Below the pieces are notes generated by a model, which saw nothing but the letters and a program-made list of their open reading frames with translations, was not told where the DNA came from and did no database searches. Shown piece after piece: positions 38,510 to 51,677 of a DNA stretch of 64,000 nucleotides. Source of the DNA: Climacteris rufus (lineage: Eukaryota; Chordata; Aves; Passeriformes; Climacteridae); assembly GCA_013398175.1 (NCBI GenBank), contig VZRZ01004218.1, forward strand, positions 501,415 through 565,414. The letters are read 5' to 3'. Both the position numbers and the translations under genes were made by a program. Each line of letters starts with the position of its first letter. Positions within the stretch are counted from its first letter, which is position 1.

Positions 38510-41500
38510 AGTGACACAAATATTCATGGGTGAAGTGCGAAACAATGGTTTAAGGGGTTGTGGGGGCAGACCTCACCCCTGAGAAGTGCCATAAAGACTC
38601 AGGTATCTGGTAACACCATTCTTGCTGCAGGTGGGAAGGCAGAGCTCCTGGCCCAAGGCAGGCAGAAGTGGGTGTAATGCCAGGCCAGCAACCCCAGCAG
38701 CTGGGAAGCAGCCAGAAAATACGGAGAACTGAATCTTCTAACACTCCTTCTCCCTTCAGTATGTATGCATTTAACATTAACTCATACAAGAGGCAAAATA
38801 TCCCTAGAATTTTCTTCCATGCCACCTGCATAATCCTAGGTTAGAGATGTATCCCTCCCCTCATTTGCTGTTTGGCTCCAGCTCTCTTGTACACCTGCTC
38901 CAGCAAAACTCTGGCCATGACCTGGCAGTCTGGTCCCTCTTTTACACCGTGAGAGACCCAGGTTGCATTTCCCATGGGGGTGCCTGAGCAAAGATCCATC
39001 CCTTCTTGGGCCACTATTCCAACCACTTTTTTTTTATTTCAGGAGAAGTCACCACCTTCAGCAGTCTTGATGAGATCTGATTTTCCAGGCTTCTCCAGTG
39101 GACTAAACTCATTCCGTAGCAGAGCTTAGGAAGGGTTTAAGTACCTGTCTCCCTGAAATATCTCCTAACCCTGTGTTGGTGAAACAAGGAATGAAGCCAA
39201 AGACCTCTCAGATGCACCAGGAGATATTTCATGAAGAGTTACCTACGCAGTATAACAAACCTGGTATGTGAGCTAGGATTGAATTTGTAACAGAGTGAGA
39301 TTTTAGGCAGACTGGTCCCTGGCCCCAGTTTGTGAATGTGAAAGAGAATTTCCAAACCAAGGCAGATATTTTCAATTTTCTAGCCACGTACATTTTCAAT
39401 CTTCTATCCAGGAAACTCAGAGGAAATGCCCAACCTAAAAATACTTGACAATTTTTTTGTTTGCTTGTTTTTGCTGACATTGAGAATCTGAACACTGGAA
39501 CACAAATTTCCATTTTTCTACTGCAGCATGCTGCTTCATGACAACCAACACCTGAACCTGTCTTATGCCATACAGACCAGATTCCCAGATTCCTTTGTCA
39601 CTACATCAGGCAGTAAGACTGCAAATTTCATTTGACCAAAAAGCATGATGCAGTACCAGAGATGTAAATCAGGCAATGGGAGAGGCTCAGAGTGAATGTG
39701 CCAAGCTCCTGAACCGCAATTCCCATCGAGTAGTACTTAATTATCAAGAAATAACTGCTATTAGGAAGTAATGAAATAATTCAGAACCAAACATTACAAC
39801 ATAGCATATTTTTTTCACTGTTAATCACTCAAGATATTTCAACTGTGTGAATGTAAAATAATCCCAAACACTTTATAAGTAATGTCAGAAAAAAAAGCAG
39901 TATAATATTTCCAATTAAAATTTCTGAGGATTTCTCTTGCACAGAAAACATCAATATTTTCCTATTTCAATCACATTCCAAAATACAAAGAAATGTGAAA
40001 ATGGTAGCATTTCTCAGTGGACAGGACCTTCACATTTTATCTAAGGCAAGACTGACCATTTTAGGTGTACTAATTGAAAGGCTCAGGGGTGGAAGCACAG
40101 CCAGAGGCCACTTTCATAAACAAGAAGCATCACTTTATGGGCAGCTGCAACAGAAGCTGTAACCAGACACCTCTGGCAGCAGAACCCACCACTAGGTCAT
40201 GTTTGATGAATTATGCAGCATCAATAATCTTTTGAACAAGCAGGATGTGACAGATTCACCAGCTCCTCCATTCTCTTTCCCTGCTGTTCAATAGCATCTG
40301 ACAAATGCAGGGCTGCTGAATAATGTGCTTCTCAGCATGCCCTGCTTTGCACATCACCTAGAACTCAGGAAAGATGTTCAGAAGCAAAAAGAAAGGGGAT
40401 ATTCTGCACAGCACAGTGCCAAGAGGACAAACCTCTTTCACGCTCCCCTCAGAGCTGCATTTTGCTGAGGAGCTACAGTTGAATGTTCTGTATTGGAGAT
40501 TATGATGTCAGGATGCTCACTCCACCATCTGTGCTAAGGAAGTACAGACAATTGCACAGCAGACCAGCATACAGACAAGGATAGCAAAATGGTCAATCTG
40601 CTCCTCCAGTTGCTGTAGAAGAACAACAATAACAATACAAACAAAAATTTAGCAAAAATAAAGGTCAAAATTAAGCCCATTATCTATATGATGGAGATTA
40701 AAATCCTTCTCTGGTACACTAATATGAAAGATCTTGAGAGGTGTCATTGCCAGTAGTGTACAGCACGCAGCCAGCCCTGAGGGCATGAATCTTATCAAAA
40801 ACTGGTACTTTATGTCCACAGAGGCCCTGCATGATCAAGCAAAGGCAATGGCAGATCTAAACATGTGGTACCTTTGCTGTTAGATGGTGCCACTATTGCT
40901 CAAACTCCCCACTGTGCTGCAGCTCCAGTGAATTATCACCCTTCCCCCGCCAGTTACCTTCCCTGACCTACTTAAGGGTAACTTTACATGATCATCATAA
41001 GCTGCTGTTGAAAGGGGCCATCTCACATCCTTCAGCTCTCCATGCATCCCTGCCCACTCCCTTTGGTTGGCCTGGGCACTTGGTTAGTTACATTTCCTAA
41101 GGTGAACATGCAACAACACCCTGGCACTCACTCTTCCATTTGCAGTCATATGGTTTGTGGTGCCATCTGAGGCCACCTCAGAGGCACATAACCCTGATCT
41201 CCTTCACAGGAATCACAATATTTGTGGCACAGAGTCCTCCCATGGAAAGTCAGGCATCTGACAGGTGTTTCTCCAGCAGGTGGCTGGTTGTTCCGGGCTC
41301 CTTTGTAACCCCAGGCGAGAGGCAGAATCAAACCTCAGATAAGGCCCATCACTCTCCACTGTACACACTTCCCTTTTGGGTGCCTCATCTATGCAATTAA
41401 TACAGAAGATAAGGTCTGGCCTGCGTACATTATCCTGAAGATCATCCTTGTGCTTGTTACCTTGCTCTACTACTTGTCCACAGATGAGAAGTGGTTTTGT

Positions 41501-44500
41501 GGTAAGTGTTATGGAAGAAAAGCTCTTGAACTACGTGATTATCATGTCTTCTATTAAATCCTCCAAAACCAACTACTTTGACTCCTTTAGTCAGGCTGCT
41601 GACTGTTCATAGCAAGGCAAAGGGTCCAGAGTCACTCCTTAGGTCACAGATACATTTTCAGCCCCCATTTCCCTCATCTCTTCATTCACAGTGCTGTAGC
41701 TTTCTTACTTATCCCCTAACTACGTGGTAGCCAAGGAATAAAGGGATGTGTGTGTTGCCTGTAGGCTGACTGACCAGCTGTAGGTTAGAAAAAGAAGTAA
41801 CTTCAACTCACATTAGTCTTTTTTCTCCCTCTTCTTCCAGTGCCTTTCATTCAGCTCCAATGAAACCTGTGGGAAGTTAGTGTCTCTGTGCAAACAGACG
41901 GCACAAGCTCGCACCACATTTCCCTTCAGAAACAGGCTGAAAAGAAAGGATGAGAATGCCATACTGTGTTTCTGGTTATGCAATCCCATGTCCCTGACAC
42001 TCAGCCTTCTCCTTGCTGTGTCTGTGTATTCCACCTAGGCTCTGTGGAGCCTGTAGGCACGTCAAAGCCGAGGCTGTGTTTACTGTATATTAAGCACCCA
42101 GCAAAAAAAAGACTCCCAACTCTGAGAAGACAATGTATGGGATCTTCAGGAAGACAAACTTAGGAACCTATAGTGAGTGCTTTCACACCATGGTTACAAG
42201 CAAGTAAACTGCTTAGCAATTCCTCACAAACACCCTCTAAGACAAGGATTTTTTCTGCCAACCCTGTGGTCTTCTCCATGAGCTCCTTATTTTGGCTGCC
42301 TGGTGTTCTCCTGCCTCAAAATATGCTCCTCAAACCTTATGTTACATTGTTAGAAATAATTTGAATTTCAGTTTAAAAGACCAACAACCTTATTACCATC
42401 TACTTATCCTCTGGGGAGCACTGAAGTCTTCAATACTCTCCTCAACCACAGATAAAGCTACTAATTTGCAGAAAACCAAGAACCCCAGAATGCTGGTGTA
42501 CTCATGCACTTTTACAGATCTTCTCCTGGATGTAAACTGCTGCAATTCCCTCCCACACAGTCCACCACGATTTGAGAGATGTCCTGGTGTCTCAGTCTGC
42601 ACATGTATCCATGCCACAAAACAGACTTACACAATTTGGCATCTTCAAATTGTCTTCACTGTTACAGCTGTCTCCTCTCAAAAGCCACAATCTACCTCCA
42701 CTTTCCCACCTGGGGCCTTAACAGCTTCATCACAAAGAGGTAAATTCCCACAGGAAACTCAACACCAATGGGAGAAACAGCAAAGTAATTTTATTTCGAT
42801 ATCCTGTATCACTATTCCTGACCTGTGGGAAACAGCTGGCAATTGCCATTCCGTGTCTTTCAGAAACACACAAGAAGAAACAGCAATCAGAAAGCCCTGA
42901 GTGGGGAACTGCAGCACAACGATGAGCTGCTGGTTGCAGGACTTGCCACAGGGAGTTTGGTGATGGTGGCATGAATGAGCCTGGGCCACCAGGGTAAGAT
43001 GTGGGACCCTATGTAACAGCCTGTATTGATGCTAAATTCAGTCCAGTGGAGAAATACAGGGACGGTGCACTAATTATAAATGCTCAACTGTTACATTAAT
43101 TTGTTTTGTTGCTATTCTACATTGTATGTAGAATTTTAAAAAAAAGTTGCCTCACTTTTAAGGAGGGGGAGGAGAGAGAAGAGGGCCTGAAATGGAAACA
43201 GAGAAAGCAGTATTCCCAAGGACTGCAGATTTCCACTTTAGAAGAGTCAAGTTTCGCGAAGATAGATGTCCTTCTCAGTCATAAAAATCTTCCTAAAGAA
43301 AGATAAGGATCATTGTACTTGGCAAGAACCTGGACACCAATCTTTGGTATAAATACCAGATTCTGTACAGAGTTGCAATGTGTAGTAATTCAACCAATTA
43401 CTACATAAATAAATTACTACATAATAAAACTCCCATCAGCAACCACCAGTAAATCAAAAGCTGTACAAAGTGTATATAATACCATGCTTTTCAAAATCCT
43501 TTCATTACAGGTATTGTGTTTCCTTAAAATTCATCTCCTATGAAAAGCTGAGTTTCTCAAAAATGTTTTTTATAAAAGGGCAGAAAGAACATTGCCTTAA
43601 AAAAACACCCAAGAAACACTGTACACTTGAGTAGCTAACAAATTCAGTCCAACAATGAGCTCCATACTGCACACAATGTACTCTAGTTAACTGAGAGTGT
43701 GATTTTATGATGGGCTTAAGACAATTTAAGACTTCACTGCTGGCACTCTTTCCCCTACTATTACCAGCTAAGTGTTTCCAGTGCTTCCCCTGTGTCAGGT
43801 CTAGATGCAAGTTGAAAGAGCTTGCTGAACATACTGAAAAAAAAGCCCTCAGACAAGGAATGCTAAGGATTATGTCTTCTAGTGGCAGCCAGAAAATTCC
43901 TTTAGCTAAAAATGCTACTTTTCAGGCAGACCTCTTCTCTTAATCAATTTGTGCTTTTACACAAATCTTCCTGGTATCACAAAGATGTGGCAGGGAAACC
44001 CAGCCAGAGAGGAGGCAGAAGTCACAACAAAACATCTACACTCACGGCACATCCAAAGATAATATGGGATCAAACCCTGAGGCATGGCCAAGCATTGCCA
44101 TGTTTGTGTCTCCCTAGACAATGGACAATATCAGCATTACAGCAAAGGACCTATTTGGACTTGGCAATAGTGGAACATTAGTTTGAATCTCATAATCCTT
44201 TCAGCTGACGACAGCATGTGGCTCAAAAGATCTACCCCCTACCTGCTGATGGAAAAGGGAAGAGGAATAGAAAGGATGCTTTGTTGTTGGGGCTCCATCC
44301 TGGTGCCCTATGATGGCAGCCAGGAGTCACCTGGTAAACATTTTATGAATGGTTTATAAACTACAGATACATTTTTTTTCCTAAAACACTAATCAAGAAA
44401 CACGTTGTACCAACAAAAACAAGGCATGCAGAGGACATCTACTGCTCTAGAATGTGGCATGCACCTACCACCAAATGTCCCAGTTCCCACTATGCATGCA

Positions 44501-44507
44501 TAAATAA

Positions 44508-44539
44508 ATGATATTTATTTATTTATTTATTCATTTATT
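44508..44539. repeat. TTTA-type simple repeat
   Basis: About seven imperfect ttta units preceded by aaataaatgat, making a short AT palindrome. Intron 2 of FAM124A. Confidence 0.9.
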
Positions 44540-46539
44540 AAAGTTCAGATTAAAGAAAACACCACACGATAATGTACTAAGGCCATAAAACAAAGAAACT
44601 AACTGTTGGCATTGGCAACATTTACAAGAAACTGCCTTAGTAGCTCCAGCCTTCACAAGTCTTTTGTTATTTGACTCAGTGACTCAGATGGCTTTTCCTG
44701 TTCTACCCCAAGTGGTGCCTCTGAGTCAGGAGTTGCCATGGGACGGATTTATTTTTTTAGCTTCCCTCTTTGGGCTTTAACAATTCAGACAGACATAGCA
44801 ACAATTTCCATATCATTCTCATCACTGTACCAGCTGAACTTAGAATGCCAAGATCTTTCCTGCAACCCATTTCTCTGGGTTAAAACACCCACTAAATGGC
44901 TGCCTAGCTCCTTGTGGTTTTCTGGGACAGCAGCAGTAACACTTCCACAGGGCGAAATTTAACCCACATCACCAAATAATCCAATTTAACTTTCTCTGAA
45001 ATATTTCCTGTAAGTTTTTACTAGAACTCTATGGCACTCGATAGCTCAGTGTCTAGCAATGATTTCCTAGGCTTCTGAATTGCTGGTTAATAAAAAAAGA
45101 GGATGTATTTGGTTACACGGTTTTGATTATGACTATGTGTGCTTAAAAAAAGGAGCTAGAAAAACATTCAGATTGTCATCCATACATGTTAATCTTTTCA
45201 AATAACTAGTCCAATTTTCATCTGCTGCATCTGTATGACAACAAAAAAGAATCTGACTGGACGTGGTCAGAAAAGAATATCCAAAACAACTGAAAACAAT
45301 GTTTTGATAGCTCTGGTCAAGTAACTGTTTAGGGCGCACCTGCATCCCCTCGATACAGAAATCCCAAAATAGCACTAAATCCATAGAAAGTAATTTAGCC
45401 ATAGGGGACACAGCTTGGTGCATGTTCAGTGATCCCAAAGACTGAAATGCTGGGTTTTACAAAAAACAGAGATACACAGGTTACTCCAAGGCAGACAAAT
45501 TTGAACAGAAACTTCAGTATTTACAAGGGGAATATAATGTTTGTGGTTGATGCCACTTGGAATGCAAAAATTAAATCTAGGTTTGATTTCAAATTATGCA
45601 TTCTTTTGTCCCCGTCCTTACACTTGGCTGTGCCTCATCTGTAGAGGTGCCTTCCAACCTCAGCTCTCTGGCTCAGGACTGTACTTTTCTATCCTGTATA
45701 CAAGCATTTGGTCCTTCATCATGGTGGAATCTGATGACAAGCAGCTACAAAAATGTTTTGCACAGCTGAAGACTGCCAGGTGACACATAACATTGACATT
45801 TTACTTCTTCACCCTGCAACAGTGGGAACAAGCATTGCATTTTACCCCTGGCATCATAACACAGGTCAGGCAAGATATGCAGAGATGTATTTTATTTTCT
45901 ACAGATATATTTTCCACAGGAGCAACTTCCACAGGAGCTGACACTTCAGATCTCACTACTATACAAAACACCTGAATTTGCAACACTGACAGATGCTGCA
46001 GGCTAGGAGTCTACATGATTCGGGTCCAATTTCCTCTTGCATTTTTCCTCATACTTTAATTAGTCTTCCTTTTATAATAACACCTTCTGGAAATACAGCA
46101 TGATGCTGGCAAGCCTGCTGTAAATTGTTTTTTATAATTGTATTTAATACAGCTCATTGCCAGCCATTGTAAAAGCATCTCAGTTCTCTATGGAAATAAG
46201 AAACAATATACAACAGTGTATCTTTGTACAGCAATAAAAGAATATAATTATATCCTTACACTCATTAAATTATGTTGTTTAGAGAAACAGACATAGAAGA
46301 GACCCAGTCCAGCAGTGCCTGGGTCAGAATCAGTTAAAACTAATCTAACTTCAAATAGGCAACTATATTATGAAATTCCAGCTCTGTGACAGATTTTTCA
46401 AAGTCAAAATCAGAACTGCTCCTCTTCTCGCTCCTGGTTAATTTTCATCACCTTTAACAGTTCATTGAAGACACCCAGATTTTGAAATTATATACAAGTA
46501 ACAGGAAGACATTTCTCCATATGCTTTTGCTACAAGGCA

Positions 46540-47210
46540 TCTTATAGTGAGTTACCTCTGGCTGGACACCAGGTGCCCACCAAAGCCATTCTATCACTCC
46601 CCTCCTCAGCTGGGCAGGGAAGAGAAAATATAATGAAAGGTTCATGAGTTGAGGACAGGGAGAGATCAGTTACAAATTACTGTCACAAGAAAAAAAGACT
46701 TGATTTTGGGAAATTAGTTTAATTTATTACATATCAGAATCAAAGTAGGATAATGAGAAGTAGAACAAATCTTAAAAACATATTCCCCCCTAGCCCTCTC
46801 TTCTTTCTGGGCTTAAATTTACTTCAAATTCTCTACCTCCTCCCCTGCAGTGGCACAGAGAGATGGGAAATGGGGATTATAGTCAGTTCATCACATTGTT
46901 TCTGCTGCTGCTTGCTCCTCAGGGAGAGGAGTCCTTCAGTGTGGGGTCCCTCTCATGGGAGACAGTCCTCCATTAACTTCTCCAACATGAGAACCTCCCA
47001 TGGGCTGCAGTTCTTTACAAACTGCTCCAGTGTCGGTCCATTTTGTGGGATGCAGTTTTTCAGGAATAGGCTTCAGGGTGAGTCCCCCATGGGGTCACAA
47101 GTTCTGTCAGCAAACCTGCTCCAGCATGGGCTCCTCTCTCCATGGGTCTGAAGGTTCTGGCAGGAACCTCCTCTAGAAGGGGCTTCCCACAGGGTCACAA
47201 GCCCAGGGAG
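46540..47210. mobile_element. Avian LTR-like interspersed repeat with internal ~45-bp reiterations
   Basis: The block resembles a repeat I recognise from many bird genomes and that is usually annotated as an endogenous-retrovirus LTR. It has a left part ('ggcacagagagatgggaaatggggattatagtcagttcatcacattgt') and then degenerate units built on 'ctgctccag-gtggg-tcc...cacggg...gcagtt-ttca' between about 46920 and 47190. Truncated on the right relative to the copies I recall. No retroviral coding sequence was seen. Family and orientation are not assigned. Confidence 0.6.
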
Positions 47211-47645
47211 CTGATGCAGATGACACTGACAAAATAAACATTGAGCAAATCCCCAGACGAAGATCTGAACTTGTATCAGCATAGGAACAGAATATCAAAC
47301 AGAAAATTTATTAGAAACAAACATGTGCAGTAACCCACATACTTGAAATCTTCCAAAACAAACTGTCTTGTGTTTAATTTCTAGAACCAGAAAGTGAAAT
47401 TTGGTGAAATTCCATGGGCTAAGACCATGGGTATGTGCAACATGGAAATAAAATTTTAATATCCCAGCTCTCAGGTTTACCACAGAAGAATATGAACAAC
47501 CTAAAACCACCCCAGAAGGACTCAGTGGTTTCCTAGCTGCTAAAGGAAAGGCAGGGGAGCAGGGGAAGGTGAATTACCAGCTTTCCAACTGCAAAGCAGG
47601 TGAGTGACAAGCCCTTTACCTCATTGAGAAGCACAACATGAACTA

Positions 47646-47697
47646 CTACAGGGTTCTACAGTCTCAAAGTGCTACAGGGTTCTACAGCCTCAAATGC
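47646..47697. repeat. 26-bp tandem duplication
   Basis: Two adjacent copies beginning ctacagggttctacag, with differences near the end of each unit. Intron 2 of FAM124A. Confidence 0.9.
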
Positions 47698-47908
47698 ACT
47701 AAACTCTTGACCGAACTTACATCTTATCCCATAGGACCATTTTTATGTTTCATTTACCAACTTAGTTGGACCAGTACAAATCCAGGCAATTAACCGATTG
47801 CCCAGCTAAAAACGGTTAAGGAAATAAAAAAAGTCACTCACTTCCACAATTATTTCTAAGACAACCTGATTATATTGGCTCCAAGGCTGACTAGGTATGG
47901 AATATTTC

Positions 47909-48163
47909 AAATCATAGAATCATTAAGGTTGGAAAATACCTCTAAGATTATTGAATCCAATCATTAACCCAGAACTGCCCTGTTCACCACTAAACCACAT
48001 CCCCAAGTTGCACATACACACACTTCCAGGGAAGGTGACCCCACCACTTCCCTGGCCAGCCTGTTCCAATGCCTGACCACACTTCCAGTTGAGAAATTTT
48101 TCCTAATATCTAATATAAACTTCCCCTGGTGCAATTTGAGGCCATTTTCTCTCATCCTTTGTG
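47909..48163 (-). mobile_element. CR1 LINE 3'-end fragment
   Basis: Starts 'atcatagaatcattaaggttggaaaa' and continues through 'cttccctggccagcctgttccaatgcctgaccac' to 'aatttgaggccattttctctcatcctttg', the reverse complement of a CR1 3' end. About 255 bp, in intron 2, same orientation as FAM124A. Confidence 0.94.
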
Positions 48164-51100
48164 AATGCTACAAATGACAAAAGTCTTGCTTCAAAATGTC
48201 CATTTCTGGTTTGGGTCTTTCTGAAGAGCCATTATCATAAAAACAAAGATTAAGCAGAGGAGGCAATAAGCAGCCCCCATCAAAACTCCTCCTCCCTGGC
48301 TGAAAATCATTCTTGCAACACATAGCCCAAAGCAACCTGAAGATAATTAAAATGATGATGTACAGAGACTGTTGCTTATGGTGCAGACCAACACTAATTA
48401 ATTATTTCTTTGTGATTCCAATTGTCTGTATCCATATGCCACTTATGGTCTTTATGTTTTGGTATTATGTACTTTGGGTAAAGGTCTCTTCTGTGGGTAT
48501 AAAATGCCTAGCACAATTCTCTCTCATATAGAAATAGGGATCCCTAATGATATTTGAAAACCATAATTGAAAAGGTAATAAAAATATGAGCAAAAAGAAG
48601 GTTAATACATTTCCTAGATTAATGAAGAGCACACCAAAAGGCAAAACATCCTAACAAGAACAAAGCATATTTCCTGCTAAAGAAAAAAAGGGGAAAGTGA
48701 CTATACACATCAGCATTCAGAAAAAAGAAAGAAGTAATTAGCATTTCTCTTCATTGAAATCACACTGCTGAACCTTTGAAAGCTGTAATACCTCCAAATG
48801 CAGCATCCAGCAGACAGGTTTGCAAGGCCTTTTTAACCTACTCAATAAGACAAGGCAAAGTGGCACACAGTCACCCTGACAACAGCCAGAGCCTGCACAG
48901 CAGGCATTTCTGCATTTTCTTGCAGAAATACACAAACCCTGCAAAATTTGTTACTCTTTCTTAAATAGCTTGCTGTACACAAAACCACAGCCATTAGATG
49001 AATGCTGCCAGTAAACAGCATTTTTGGGTTGTCTGAAGCTGGGACACAAGGCCAAAGAAGAAGATAAGTGGGATGCTGCTCAAGACCCACGGTCTGACGA
49101 CTCCAGCAGGCAGGGCTTTGAACTGCTGAAATAGTACACTGACCATGACAGCCGCTGCCATGTGCTCAGGGAAAAAAAGTACTAGAAATGATCCTGCCAC
49201 TGCCATATAGCTGACAATGAAGTTTTACTTCCAACCTGGGGGGTCTTGAATTCCTGTACACCTTTGCACTGGTGCCAAGTCCTGCAGTTTGCTCAGCTGC
49301 TGTGGTAGAGGAAGCTGTAGTTAATTCACCCACTAAGTCCTTCTTAACCTTTTCTTGGCATGTCTGTGGAAAACTATTGTCCAGTGGAATTAATCCAGAA
49401 ATTTAAAAATTATTTATTTGTTAAATACTGGACTTGGAGCCTCGCTGGTACCATCAAATAAGACCCCTGTAAAACCATATTAGCCTGTAATTCTTCTGTT
49501 CTAGATAAACTACATTTCTTTAGAACAGGAGCTTCGGGTGAAACAGTTGTAGGTAAAAGAGATTCCTTCCTTCTTAATTTACAACAGCTTACTTTGTGTT
49601 ACGCTAGGGCCTGAGAGCATCATTGGCTAGACTGCTTTCTGTACTGAGAATGATACCACTTGTTCAATCTTTTCCCCAAAGCAATTAGAAGGACCAAATT
49701 ACCTTTCTTTTTTTCCCCAATCTCTCTTCTCCAATAATCTTTTCTTCAAATGTATCATGTACCCACTGACTAACAGCCTCTGACATGAAAGTATTTCTAA
49801 TTTACTGATATTCTTTTATGTAACTGCTTCTGTTACTCTTGCACTGTCTGACCAAACCAACCACACAAACCCCTCAAAAGGCAAAGTTAAATACTGCTGC
49901 TTGTGAAGCTGCATCACTATAATTTGCCTTGGAAGCAGAAAAGAGAAAGAAGGAGACTGTGTTGTCTCCTGAACTCATGTCTCTCTGCTGGAATGATAAT
50001 ACCACTTTGTACTGACAAATTACTGGTGTTGAAACACAACTGCAATCCCCACATACACTGGACAGCAGTGGCCAGCAAGACACTGAGGTGACCACAGTTA
50101 ACACGTCACACTGTAGCTGCCACATAATAAAAAATTCCCCTTAGAGACAGGGGATTAAATAAAACAAAGACTTACAATTATATTTTTTCACTTTCATTTG
50201 TAAAATGTGCAGCAGTCGTGCAAAGTTGTTAAGGGATCCAAATCAGAATTTTAAATGACAAATACTTTACTTACACCTTGTCTTCTGAACTAATCTCCCT
50301 CCATTAAGCAAATAAGTATGATAGTCACCATCCAAAGAGTGGAGGAAGCTGGCAGCATATTCCCCAAACCATCATCTGAAATTGTGAGCTGAGGGGGTGG
50401 TAGGGCACACATCTGGTGTAACCAGTCAAATCCAATATGCTTTCACCATCACAGAGAAGCTGATTGCCTGGATTTTGCCTCCCAATCATTAAGTTATGTC
50501 TGACAGTGAGAATTCAGAAATCTATTTAAACAACAGAATTTTGGAAAAAGCTGCACTAAAATCTCTCTTTCTCAGACACACACACACTGAGCAGATGGAG
50601 GAAAGACAGTGAGTTCCCTGCTAGTCACATCAGCTCCAGAATCAGACATTACAAATGCTGTCTCATCCAGCTCTTGTTGAAATCAATAAAAGCCCTTCAG
50701 TGAAGACCATGGGAGATGGAAAATAACCCTCTCCACACTCAGCCAGAATGTGTGAATGAGAAAAAAATGACAGCTTTCTTCCCCTCTGATTTTCATGGTG
50801 CTTAAAGATCCAGATTACAAAACACAGCTTGTCATCCACAAATTTTTGATGTGCTTGCTTGGCATAAATAAAGCTCATGTCTACATGTGAATCAGGAAGA
50901 CAGACATCACTTTGCACTTGGACAAGGAGAGATACCAGCAGTCATGCATGAGTAAGTATTACTGCATTTCAAAGTGCTGTGGATGCAGTGCATTCTACAA
51001 CTAAGGAAGTGGTTGGAGTGAGTAGAAAGAGGACTGAAAAAGTGCTCCTTGTTCCTTAAAAAAAAAAAAAATCGTCATTTTGCATTGGTGAAAAATAAAG

Positions 51101-51645
51101 AAAAATAACCCAGACACCAGAATTTGTCCTTTTATTAGTTGGTTAACATGAAAATCAACCAGCCATTGTAAATATCTAGAAAGACTGTGGCACTTACTAG
51201 AGCATCTACCATCTTTGAAATCTAAGAAAAACTTCACTAAAGTTGCTCTGAAGTGCTTTGTTGGCATCAGCTTACAATAAACACTCAATTATTCCTGCAT
51301 TCCCCAGATCTAATGGCATTCACCACTGTAAACTCCTTTGGCCAGAGGGCCCATTCACACTGGCCCACACAGTGTCTATAGATTTTGTTCTCATTTTGCC
51401 TTGCATCCTTGTGAGCTCCAATATTTATGACCTCACACGTGGTTTGTATTTCGGTCATAAATACTCAAACAGTTTAATTTTCTCTACTGTTTCTAGACAT
51501 GGATCCAAGAAGAGAAGGAATGGGGGTTTTACTGTGTCAAAGTGAACTTCATCACGAACACCAGGTTGATGTTAATAAATATTAGCAGGCAGAAAAGAGA
51601 AAATACAAGAATCCATTAAAAAAAAAATCTCAAAGTTATACTCAC

Positions 51646-51677
51646 TGCTGGTAGAGGACATGCGGCTGTACTCAGAC
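51646..51677 (-). CDS. FAM124A: FAM124A coding microexon (exon 2), 32 nt
   Basis: On the minus strand a polypyrimidine tract ending TTTTTCTTGCAG precedes 32 nt, followed by the donor GTGAGTATA. The exon holds the last base of a split codon, ten whole codons (SEYSRMSSTS) and one trailing base. It is entered after two codon bases and left after one. The trailing A joins the GT that opens the next exon to make Ser, giving a serine-rich linker that runs into SELSVEGIQDPF. Human FAM124A has a closely similar Ser/Tyr-rich stretch just before its conserved domain (from memory). The exon is too short to be found by ORF length; it was located by expected peptide, splice sites and phase. The two missing 5' codon bases must come from an upstream exon that I cannot see. 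Assignment is strong because three independent constraints agree. Confidence 0.9.

Larger units (their letters stand above)
34681..51645 (-). other. FAM124A intron 2
   Basis: From donor GTGAGT at 51645 to acceptor TTTCAG at 34681, 16,965 bp, phase 1. It contains two CR1 fragments, one LTR-like repeat, simple repeats and a hairpin-bearing block near 36.6 kb. No other gene was recognised, including in the 202-codon plus-strand frame at 42292-42900. Confidence 0.88.
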
